Assembly: GCF_932526225.1 (NCBI RefSeq)
Contig: NC_064035.1
Location: 12,716,566 to 12,780,565, forward strand
Direction: 5' to 3'
Length of the DNA: 64,000 nucleotides
Source of the DNA: Nematostella vectensis
Taxonomy: Eukaryota; Cnidaria; Anthozoa; Actiniaria; Edwardsiidae
Every line of letters starts with the position of its first letter. Positions within the stretch are counted from its first letter, which is position 1. The notes beneath the pieces are model-generated. The model was given only the letters and a program-made list of their open reading frames with translations, was not told the origin of the DNA and did no database searches. A program made the translations under genes and the position numbers. Shown here one piece after another: positions 1 through 10,705 of the stretch.

Positions 1-716
1 GTGGAAAGAGTTTTGTTATTAGATAATTTTGATTGGCTATAAGTTTACATGTGAGAACAAGCTGCAATAAGTTGTAACTAGGCCCTGGGTAATCAATCGA
101 TGAATCTGATTATCAATAGTAATCGGCAACTTCAGATAATAATCGATGGCAATGAATCGATTGATATCAGAAATCAATGGAAGGAAAATCTGTGACCTTT
201 AATTGATTGTAATCGATTGGTTGCAAATTGATCAGTTTGTATCGATTGGTTTATAACTGTTCGTGCTGTCAATACTTACATGTATACTCTCATGTATATA
301 TATTTAATTCCTTTTACCAATCATTTGGATTATTTGCGTGCTTGTTTTGCTTTTTTTAGATTTTGAACTCGTTTACACAAGTGCCTCTCTTTTTATGGGT
401 CATAAACGTTTCCCCTTGCTGAACTTCAAAGGGACAACATTGATATCCCTTAACAACACATTGCACTTTCAGAATAGCTTCAGTTGTTTCCTATCCTTGT
501 GGCCTTTCTTAAATAAACATCAACTTGTTCTATAATTGTAATGTTTATTTTGGCTAGACAAGACTCATTTTCTAGCAACTTGCTGTATATTATCCATGTC
601 AAGCTTTTTTAGCATATAACACAAACCTCTGCCTTATTAGCAATAAGGTCTATTGATCTATTGAGGCCACTGGTTCTACTGCAAATAATTATGTGATTTA
701 TAATTATTCTCTACAG
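1..716. other. 5' flank or intron of the kinase gene, no gene resolved
   Basis: No coding exon could be supported here. The stretch probably lies in an intron upstream of the first kinase exon, which starts with an incomplete codon at a CTACAG acceptor (715-716). Positions 80-250 hold several copies of ATCGAT in AT-rich DNA. The rest is plain AT-rich sequence. Confidence 0.4.
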
Positions 717-3700
717 TTAATGCTAGTCTAAAGGCTTCAAACATCACACAGGAAGAGCTCTCGGACTGGAAGCAGCTAGGAGAGGGGGGCTTTTCCAATG
801 TTTTCAAGGCAAAGCTAAAAGGCAATGCAGTTGCTATCAAAGTTCTCAAGAACTTTGCAGAATCAAAAGCTCTGTTTATAGAAGGCAACTTACTGAGGTA
901 GGTTATTTGATATAGGTACAGTAAAAATAAAATAAAAACATTCACGCCTAAACAATGCTACAGCGTCTTTATTATTGCCTAATTAAAAATACATCAGTTT
1001 ATTTGCAAAAACTTTAAAATGACCACTCATGAGGTTTAATACCTTATTATCAATATTTTATCATATTATTGCATCTCATTCACTTGCTTGAATGAGCTGA
1101 TGTAAATCTATCTTTGAGTGTCTAGTTTTTCGTGGGATTATAAAATAGCGCTGTGATCTCTAAAATCCATTACATGACTTACACCTTATTACAGAGATTT
1201 ACAGTATCTATCTTTGTTTAAATTGACTTAAGTATTTATTACCTGGGTGTCTATAGAGCAGGATTCTACTAAATTGTCATTTGCATTGGTCTCTAACAAA
1301 GGTGAAAATTTGGAATAGTCATCTACCAGGGTTTTTTTGTGTACTAAGTTAAAAAAATATTTTGGAAGCAAGGGAAGAAATAAAACATGATTGAATTTAT
1401 AATTCTAGAATTACTGTAAGGATTCAATTTAATTTTTCGGGTCTTTGAAGAGGGGGCGCTCATCGGGTAGGGGGAGGGGTTATACGCAACTGTTAAAACA
1501 GTAAGTTCTCTTTCCAGCCACACATAAATGAACAGCTTAAAAAAGCATGCGCCAAAGCGTCAGCTTTGTACAAGGTACACAAATTCATTCTGCACGGCAT
1601 TATAATTAGATTATATAATGGCTATATATAAATATATTACCAGACCTAGAGTACCTTTATTATTAGGAATTTCAGATGAGCTTAATAACAAGCTAGAGGA
1701 AACCAACTATTACATACTTTAATCTAGCAAATATAGAGTCTCTATATTCAAGAAGGCAATTCCAAGCCATTGTAATCTTGTACAAATGTAATAACAGGCA
1801 AGGCCCAAGCTATCTTAGTAACCTATTCAATATTTTAACTGTAAATTATAATCTGTGAGGAAGTGGCTCTCGCCTTAAGCTGCCGCCTTTTAATTTAGAA
1901 TATTGCCACAAATCTTTCCCTTATATAGCCGCAATAATCTGGAACGAAACACCATTTAAAGTGAGGGAGACTAAAGACCCCCCTTTTAAACACTTGCTTT
2001 GGGCCCAAATGGGCCAATAGGTTTTTTAATTATGATCATATCTTAGTTAGAGTATTTTTTTAGAATATACATAGCTTTAAGATATTTTTAAATATTAGCC
2101 ATTTTATTTATATATATACATTACTCCTGCAAATAGTCTTCATTTTTTTTCCATTTTTTATTTCAAGTACACGTTATAACGAACCTCTGTCTCTTAGGTG
2201 TTTTTACGTGGTTAAATAAACTATTATTATTTTTGTTGTTGTTGTTGTTAATTATTATTATATTGCATTTAGGTAGAAAAAATTCGCAATAAAATGAAAC
2301 AACAGTAAAAATTTTTGTCAGACTTTATACGGTATATTCATGGAGGGGATTTCATTTTTTTTAATCAATGACTATATTGTTGTAATGTGAGAATGCCAAT
2401 GCGAGCTATATAAAATGAAGATTTATACCATTCAAGTGGTGTTTTTCTTCTTATAATTTAAGCAGGATGGGAGGGGCACTTATTCCATAATGGAAAAATG
2501 TGTTTACCTGGATAATGTAATATAATTTGCAACTAGAATTTATGAGGTGTTGACTAGTCCAACCTAGCTAAGCCTAGCCTAACCTAACCTAGCTTTGCTG
2601 TAGTACAATTATAACTTTGTTTTGCAGGGATTTTAGGCATGACAACATTGTTGCATTTCGGGGTATGGGATGGCTGCAGTGCGATATTAAACCCTTGCAC
2701 CTCACTGCTCACAGCCCATACATTGTCATGGAGTACATCCCTAATAACTTGTATCGTCATGTTGAGAGCCAAAGGACTCCTGAATCTCAAGGCCTTCCCC
2801 TTGGACAAGTATGGTCATTCAGTGGACAAATAGCGAGTGGGCTGATGTACCTACATGGTCTGAGCCCACCTATCAGCCATCGAGACCTCAAGCCTGACAA
2901 CATTCTAGTACGTAACAGCAATCCTACACCACATTACTGTAGACTTGCTAAACCTGACAAACCCCTGAGTGTTTTGATAGAATCAATACAGACCATGTAC
3001 CAGCTACATTGGTTTTAGAAAAACCTGCTATAACTGGCTTCCATTCAGGTTTATATGCATTTTTTTATTTGGATTGTGGATGCTAAAGGTGAACTGGGAT
3101 AGAGTGTGCATTACCCCAGGTACCAGTCTCAAGCTTCCTTTGTTTACTATATGCCCTTTACTGACTGCGAGGAGCGCATAGTAAGCGAAAGAAGCTTGGT
3201 GCATTGGTACCCAGGTTAGGTGTGCATGGGTGTAAACGCATTCATTGGTAACATTTATGTTACCAAAATTGAACATTAGACTATTTTTAATTAACAAGCG
3301 AGCAATCTGACGAACTGACAACAGGGGGTTAAAAAATAAAATAAATTGAGAAGCTAGTCGCCCTCCTAGGAGCTGAATTGCTAAACTATACCAGATACAC
3401 CTTGGAAAAGATAAATATATATGCCATTCAGCTGATGTCTGACCACAGAACAAAGCTTAGATCAAAATTGTTAAATTTTGTAGTGGAAATCTGGAGAACC
3501 TGGAGAAAAACCAACTAACTCAACTAACGCATCAGAAAAGAAAATCGAAACCTGAACCCAGTGGTGAGGCATAGGCACTACAGAGTGATGCTTTGTCAAC
3601 TTCATCAGCCAGATTTCTATTACGTCGGGTAGCCTCAGTGAAACAGTCACCTCTTGCCCTGTCCTGTGTATAGCACTTAGGTAAATTTAAGGCACTTTTT

Positions 3701-6700
3701 CCCTGAAATAATATTTCTTATCTTTGTAGCTAGATAAAAGGAGCATGCGAATCAAGTTGGCTGATTTTGGGTTGTCTCACCAAGTGGCTGTAACAACAAG
3801 TGGGGAGATGTCACTATTTCAAGCACGCTGGGCGGCGCCTGAAGTCTGGACTCATGATGTTGGGAGTGAATACCAAGAAGGCAAGTTTGCAATTTATAAT
3901 TATATCACTAATGAGATAGACTAATCATCGAGTTTTGCGTTGAGTTGAGTTTGAGTTATTAAGTTTAAGTTGAGTTTGAGTTACCTTAGAAAGCTGCCAA
4001 AATAATAATCTCACTATATTTTAACGTGATAGCTCATAAGCCATTCCCTCCAGGATTGAAGCTTACTGCAAATCCTGCTTTCTTGAATTCGTTGTCCATT
4101 TACGAAACAAAGAAAAAAGCTGTAGAACTAGACTAGGCGACTTGAAGATTCTTAAATGACGACTCAAAATTCCGTAGTACGAACGGTTGTGGTGGATCAA
4201 GAATGTGTGAGAAAATACAAGCGCGCCGTCATCCGGATATTTTCAATAAATTTGGCGGGAAATGTATTTCACAAACTCTCTCATAATCATTCAATAATCA
4301 CTGTTATAATCATTCCAATTAGAAGTACTTTTTGTTTATTGGTTTATTTGTTGAACTGTTTATTTGTTATGTTGAACTGTTAAAATATCTACATTATGAT
4401 ATTGTAACGTTAGACCATTGGGATTGCTGTGGAGTCAACTTCGCCTCGATCACGTGGCCAAACTTTACCGGCTCTGTAATGAAAAAAAATCTAAAATACC
4501 ATAATAGCGCAGTCATATAAATATGATATGATCTTTTAGCTTTTAAATCATGTATAACATGTCCACATACAAAACTAACGTAAGGGCGTGATTGTTTTCT
4601 GCAATCTTTTGGTCGTAAAATGACACCTTTTATGGTCCCAGCAATTACTCATGTTTATGCAGAAACCAACCGTTGACATTGTCTGCCCTACTCGCTCTTT
4701 CTTGGCATTTTGCGGTTACTCAAACTCAAGTCAGCTCATAACTCGATAAATAGCCGATCCCATCACTAATATAATAAAGGTGAATGCTCGATAGAGGTCA
4801 CATTTACAGTAAACGAGAGGGGGTGAATTCGGGGCTTTGATAAATGACCGTTAAATAAAGGGTAACCCTAAACAGAGTGCCACTTAATAGAGGTTCCATT
4901 GTATTAAACCCTTGAAATCTTCAAGTAAGAACCTACCAGCTTTGGACTTAACACCACAGATATCACACTAATGCTCTTACCATTTTATTGACAGAATATT
5001 ATCAAGATGACAATGCACGATTGCCAGAAGATGAAAACTTTGGATTTGATGAGGATACATTTTTCTTACGCGCAGACATCTATTCGTATGGTCAAGTACT
5101 TGCTTACATGATCTCTGGTACTTGTCCATGGGCTGGCCGAAATTCAGTCAGTGTTGTAGGGATCAGGGAAAATCTTTTTCAACAAGAAGACAAAGTTAAG
5201 GTTCCACCGGATCTGAAGGGAGACCTCAGAAAAATCATAGCTTCTTGTCGCGAGAGTGATCCAGCCAAAAGACAAACTTCCAAGGAGCTTGTTACACGGT
5301 ATTTCTCAAGTGAGTTCTTAAGCAATTCAATAGCGAATTGGTTTTTAAGCATGAAAAAGAACTATATGGACAGCACTGTTTTTTCCTCTTTGTTGAGTAT
5401 TTGGATGTTAGTGTTGTTACTGTTATTACCTAGCCGATGTTAACCCGTACCAAGCAGAGGTTGAAAGTGCTGAGTTTTTCTCGTGTGGCTTTCTGAAGGA
5501 CACACGGATTTTTGTAGCTGACAGTCTTGTATCAGATGTAAGTATCCAGCTCCCTTACTCTTCCCTTCTCTTTTTCTGAATTCATTTTCATCCCTCTTAA
5601 CACCAAAAGGTGTTGTAATACCTATTTCATATGTGATTTGACAGGAAAAAACCAGTGGCAAATCGAGGAGGCCCTGATCATTTTCAAATAGATGTATGAG
5701 AGTTCTAGTCCACAAATTTTACCTCCCGCTATATTTTATATAAATATATTGGTGACCCTCTATGCTCGCCTCCCCCAACCCCTCCCCTGACTATATCGAG
5801 TCTACATAATTTATGGTTCTTTATTGGCAGTCCAGTGAAGGCTTTATAAAGACCAAGGAACAGCCTGTGGGGTACCCCCCTGAGTGTCTATTGTGTGAGG
5901 TCAAGGTTGGTCTGAAAGAGTTCAACGACTGTCCTTCAGAGTGGATCTACGAGCAGAAATACCGCGAACACTATGCACACTTCAGACAGGTAAGTGTGTT
6001 GCTGGCAAAAAAGGAATTTGAAATGAGACATGCCATGTTCATTGGGATTAGCTTCTGCCTACCAAACACGTGATCCAAGTGCGACACCCGATCACAAAAC
6101 ATTGTCTCTTTGGCCCATGAGAAGACGTTCCGCTAAACAGAACACAATAGAGACACGTGTCCAATCCTGTTGTGTGACCTGTTCTGGCCGTCTTTATACC
6201 GCGCGAAGAAAACCTTTCTAGCTTCCCTCCCTTAGTACAATCCTAATCCTTTTTATATAAAAAAAAAGAATCCCCGACATTTATTAGCCAATTCTGGACA
6301 ACAGCACTCCGTTATGCCCCAATAGACTCAACGATGTCTTAGGCCACTCTCGCAATATGCTAAAAGCTGTATTTTTGATAAAAAACAACAACAACAACAA
6401 AAACAACAAGAAACTGTCATATCATGCTTGCTCCAGCATGACGATGTTAGATGTGAGTTGGGACTGCAAAGCACTGTTGGAAAGCTTGGATACCGCTGAC
6501 TACCTAGGTAAAGCGGTGTGCATTGACGGGCTTTTTTTTGTCTTTTTTTTTTGTAAATTCTGCTAAAAAAATAGCCAGGGGTCAATAATTTAAATACTAT
6601 CCGAATAGAGACTGAGCTACCCAGGGTTCCTAATAATTTCTCTACATGTGTATATACTTCTTATTTTATTAATTAATTATTTAAAGACTTTAGGGAAGCG

Positions 6701-9457
6701 CCTTGCATGGTTTGTCCGTTCGCTTATTCCATTTTGGACATTATTATTCAATTCCATTTTTTTCGTATTATTTGTCCAATAAATATGTTAGCTTTACTTT
6801 ATTTTATTGAATGAAATACATAAAAATCAGGGTCGTAATATTTTTTTTTTGGGGGGGGGGGGGCACAATACAGTACACAATACAATACATTAAGAAAATA
6901 TTGGGGAGGCACAGCCACGCCCCACAGAAGGGAGGGGGGGCACGTGCCCCAGTGCTCTACCCCCTGTTACGACCCTGAAAGAATCTTTCAGATATTCGAA
7001 TACAATGTGCAACCACACTAGGCGGTCTAAAAGCACTATTCTCGATAGTGTGAACTAGAAATAGGATCTTTTGTCTAACCAATTTCAACCATGGAGAGAA
7101 AACCAATGTTTGTTTGATTGGGCGGTCTCTTCACATTAAAGAAAAAAGAATTACAAGCAAAACGTTCCGCGAAACCATTTAATTCAGTCCTATTGATATC
7201 TCGAATAAGTTTTTCGGCTGTGAAATGATGAAGAAAACCGTATTTTGAGAAAACGTCAGGTTTTCCTTCCCACATGTTTGATAGTGATCGTATTCTTTAC
7301 TTACTGTAAAAAGTAATAACGACTACGAATGTCTCTAGACTCGACAGTTCCGTGTTTTTGCGGCGAAATCAAATTAAATGTTCATTTGGGAAAGGTTGTT
7401 TCAAAACAAAACCTTCATCCGAAGTAGATAAGGACATGAAAAGTGCAATTCGGTACGAGTAACCAAAGGCGTGATCGTCCTTTAGTTGACGATTCCAAAT
7501 TGACACTTTTCAGCTGGCACCAATATTATTAAGGAGCTTGATTTTAGGACGAAGCATGTTTCAACTGATCAGCAAACAACTGAGAATCGATGTCCCATTG
7601 ATCGTGCCAAGTGATGTATACAGATGCACTTCAATTAAGCGACTAACCTTGGGATCGTGCCAAGTGATGTATACTGTGGCACCTCTATTAATCGACCATC
7701 CCTGCGACCGAGACACGTGGTCACAGTGGAGGTTGGCTGTTTAATTGAGGTATCGGTAAATATAATAAATAAGCAAGTTTTTTTTAGACTGTATAGCGGC
7801 CGCAGAGGTATCATTGGTGGCTCGACACGTCATTACCCAGGCACATTTATCAAATTATTTATCATTTGACAGGCCGCAATAGACAAGAAGATCGAAGATA
7901 ACCCTGCCATCGCGCTCAAGAGCCTGGCTACGCCCCGGGAGGAGGAGGAGGAGCGGCAGGAGGTGTTGCTGCGATACGCACAGTCTACCTACTGCCACCA
8001 TCGGGCTATGCGGGAGGTGTGGATGAAGGTGTTGGACGAGCAGAAAAGACGGGACCTTGTTCCATGCAAGAGTGTCGTCCATCCTTTGTTTAGCACTTCT
8101 TTTGGTCTCCACGTGGCCGTCCTCACGGCAGACTCACCCAGGAAGTTCATCTTCGCACGCAGAGCTAACCGAGGTTAGTACTTGTACGGCACATATCAAA
8201 CTCAAAGCTGACCGCGCTCATAACTTGTACGGCACATACCAAACTCAGAGATAACCGCGCTCATAACTTGTACGGCACATACCAAACTCAGAGATAACCG
8301 CGCTCATAACTTGTACGGCACATACCAAACTCAGAGATAACCGCGCTCATAACTTGTACGGCACATACCAAACTCAGAGATAACCGCGCTCATAACTTGT
8401 ACGGCACATACCAAATTTAGAGATAACCGCGCTCATAACTTGTTCGGCACATACCAAACTCAGAGATAACCGCGCTCATAGTTTGTACGGCACATACCAA
8501 ACTCAGAGATAACCGCGCTCATAACTTGTACGGCACATACCAAACTCAGAGATAACCGCGCTCATAACTTGTACGACACATACCAAACTCAGAGATAACC
8601 GCGCTCATAACTTGTACGACACATACCAAACTCAGAGATAACCGCGCTCATAACTTGTACGACACATACCAAACTCAGAGATAACCGCGCTCATAACTTG
8701 TACGGCACATACCAAACTCAGAGATAACCGCGCTCATAACTTGTACGACACATACCAAACTCAGAGATAACCGCGCTCATAACTTGTACGGCACATACCA
8801 AACTCAGAGATAACCGCGCTCATAACTTGTACGGCACATACCAAACTCAGAGATAACCTCGCTCATAACTTGTATGCCACTAACTCAAACTGGCCAGTAC
8901 CAGTACCAGTAAGAGTATACCATTTAGCTGTGATGCGCTGCGCATAAAATGCACCTATATTTTCAGAGGGACTAGCTACTCCAGGCCAATACACGTGCGG
9001 AGCCGTAGAAAGTGCTTCCGTGAAGGACTACAAGATCATTGACGGACAAGAGTATGTTGATCTGGTAGAGACAGCAGTCCGAGGACTAGAGGAGGAACTC
9101 CGTGTTGAACTCATCGGCGATGATCGACAGGCTCTCTGTCTATCTACCGTCTACCTCAAGTTCGACACTCACGAGTGGGGCATGTGTGGCTTCGTGGACC
9201 TTTCAGACGAGCGAGTGTCACCCGAGCGTCGACTGACATTCGACCAGCTTGCCTCTCGGTTCAGCTCAGGACCAAAAGATAAATTTGAACACGAGGAAGT
9301 AAAAGCTGTGGATTTCGAGTTGGCAACTATGGTGGAATTCGTACGTGAGAACTTTCAGGACTTTGCCAGCTCTGCTAAGTTAGTGGTTGTTAAAGTTTTG
9401 CAGTCTTTTTTCGGGTTGGCAGCTGTTGAACAAGCTTTCAAATCTTATGATAGCTAG
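717..9457 (+). CDS. Protein kinase with C-terminal Nudix-like domain (5' partial)
   Basis: Eight exons join in phase: 717-897, 2628-2907, 3730-3880, 4995-5309, 5434-5537, 5831-5989, 7873-8173 and 8967-9457 (stop), giving 659 residues with the N-terminus outside the model. Seen: a glycine loop GEGGFSNVF (residues 21-29), catalytic Lys in AIKVLK (K41), HRDLKPDN (144-151), DFG (165-167), WAAPE and the RADIYSYG segment, so all core kinase motifs are present; overall it looks TKL-like. The last two exons carry a Nudix-like fold (about 445-620): HVAVLTADSP, FARRANREG, TPGQYTCGAVE, then a box-like AVRGLEEELRVEL. The box lacks the Glu after Arg and the late Gly of the canonical Nudix signature, so hydrolase activity is doubtful. 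Intron 3 starts with GC (3881), a GC-AG intron. Kinase assignment is firm, the Nudix call moderate and the substrate unknown. Confidence 0.85.
1735..2260 (+). mobile_element. Degenerate 3' end of a CR1/jockey-like non-LTR retrotransposon
   Basis: In one forward frame the segment reads RRQFQAIVILYKCNNRQGPS, then about 70 residues ending LLWAQMGQ and a stop. It includes RLKLPPFN and KSFPYIAAIIWNETP, the style of the reverse-transcriptase C-terminus of CR1/jockey-type LINEs. An in-frame stop follows NYNL, so it is a dead copy. A T/A-rich simple repeat near 2215-2260 resembles the element's 3' tail. It lies in the first visible intron of the kinase gene. The clade is not certain. Confidence 0.6.
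6827..6978. mobile_element. MITE-like element with TCAGGGTCGTAA ends
   Basis: The ends TCAGGGTCGTAA and TTACGACCCTGA form perfect 12-bp inverted repeats around an interior with poly-G and GGCACGTGCCCC-like sequence. Related G-rich interiors (GGCACTGGGGGCA, GGGGAGGCACAGCCAC) appear near 16815-16860 and 27200-27235, suggesting a dispersed family. It sits in a kinase-gene intron. No target duplication was identified. Confidence 0.5.
8159..8875. repeat. 43-bp minisatellite starting on a kinase-gene splice donor
   Basis: About 16 near-identical 43-bp units contain AACTTGTACGGCACATACC and GAGATAACCGCGCTCAT. The first, most divergent unit overlaps the last bases of the exon ending at 8173 (GAGCTAACCGAG) and the donor GTTAGT. 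The array fills most of the 793-bp intron 8174-8966. Single-base variants (GGCACA/GACACA) cluster in adjacent units, as expected from local duplication. Confidence 0.9.
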
Positions 9458-10433
9458 AGAACAAGTAGGAGATCTTTTTAAAGGAGCGTGTAACAGATAT
9501 ATTTAAACGGGCATGTAGTAAAGAATGTCGATCAACCACTCCTTTGTTATTGTTCATAATTGAAAATGCAACTTTTAATTTGCAAGGAAACTTCGAAATA
9601 TTCATCCACGATTCAAGTATGATACTTTACTATATGGATACGATAGTACGCGCGCTGTGATTGGCTAATTGGTAGTCGTGACATTCCCGTATTGCCCGTC
9701 TCTGAGGGCATTACCGAATTCCGTATTGACCTACGAAAGTTTTTTCACAATCTTCTGTTTTTTGAAATTTTTTCCACCTTCAAACTGCAAAACGAGCGAC
9801 AGCGAACATTCGAGTAGCGAATTCTAACACCCAGAAGAAACAGGAAATGTTTAACCAGCGGGCCGTCTTTTTCCGTATTCGGAGCGGGACATTTTGTGAG
9901 CTTTTTTTTGTGTTGCTTTGCTCGGTTGCACGAATTTCGCTCAAACAAAATCGACCTAAAAACCAAAGCCACCAAAAAGAAAACAAGAAACAAACAGGTC
10001 TTAAAATTGATAATGGGAGAAGACGAGCACTTGAGTCGGAGTTTTATTATCCTGAAGAGATTTAAGAGAAAAATGTTTACAAAAAGAAAAACAATAAGAT
10101 CACGAGCCGCCACCGATAGCCAAGAAATGCAAAGCTTAAGTTATTTATATCAAATAAACAAACAAATGAATAAATAACAAGGGGTGTAAAGACCCAGAAA
10201 AGTCTCTTTAAGATAAGTACTGCCTGTTATTTGTGAATGCAATATTTCCATCAAATCGTAAAGCAGCACAAAGCGGTTGGACTTTTCATTATACTTCAGA
10301 AGTTTATTCTCTACATACCGTGGAGTTTTCTATCTTAGCAGTCCATTCATGCCATGAAGACTGACAACCCAGCTTTCTTTGTTATTGTTTGGATCAACTT
10401 CACCTATGATAAAACCTGTAGCTTCCAAAAGTC
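9458..10433. other. Intergenic, no gene recognised
   Basis: Downstream of the kinase-gene stop. Short open frames near 9745-10177 lie in low-complexity A/T-rich sequence and have no recognisable domain. ATTGGCTAATTGG-type dispersed repeat sequence occurs near 9655-9670. Confidence 0.4.
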
Positions 10434-10492
10434 GGTAGAGCTTCGTTTCCATCACCAAGGGTGCCCTTGGTCGTGAGAGAACTGGGAACTAA
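10434..10492 (+). repeat. Left copy of an inverted repeat paired with 17983-18040
   Basis: The segment from GGTAGAGCTTCGTTTCC to GAGAACTGGGAACTA reappears in reverse complement at 17983-18040 with few differences. It lies just outside the Ty3/gypsy insertion, so the two copies look like ends of an older foldback unit into which the retroelement inserted. Confidence 0.6.
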
Positions 10493-10558
10493 TCTACGCT
10501 CGGTTACGAACCTAACACACGAACGGCGGCGAGTTCCGAACCTTTTCCCGAACAATTC

Positions 10559-10687
10559 TGTGACAAGTTGCGTGACAGAGCACGTGCTCAGAACGTGACC
10601 CAGGACCCATATAGATTGTGCAAGACTCATGGCTCGTTTCACCGTTGAATAAACGTCTACAAAACTTCTTATTATCCTCTTCTTACA
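10559..10687 (+). repeat. 5' LTR of the Ty3/gypsy element
   Basis: 129 bp, beginning TGTGACAAG and ending TCTTACA, with the TG...CA ends expected of LTRs. It matches the right LTR base for base by eye. Confidence 0.95.
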
Positions 10688-10705
10688 TGGTGGCCGCGGT
10701 TAACT
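10688..10705 (+). promoter_or_regulatory. Candidate primer-binding site
   Basis: TGGTGGCCGCGGTT follows the left LTR without a gap and starts with the TGG expected to pair with a tRNA CCA end. The matching tRNA was not identified. Confidence 0.5.

Noticed and set aside
3028..3453. 141-residue minus-strand open frame
   Set aside because: It lies in a kinase-gene intron and has no domain, splice partner or start context.
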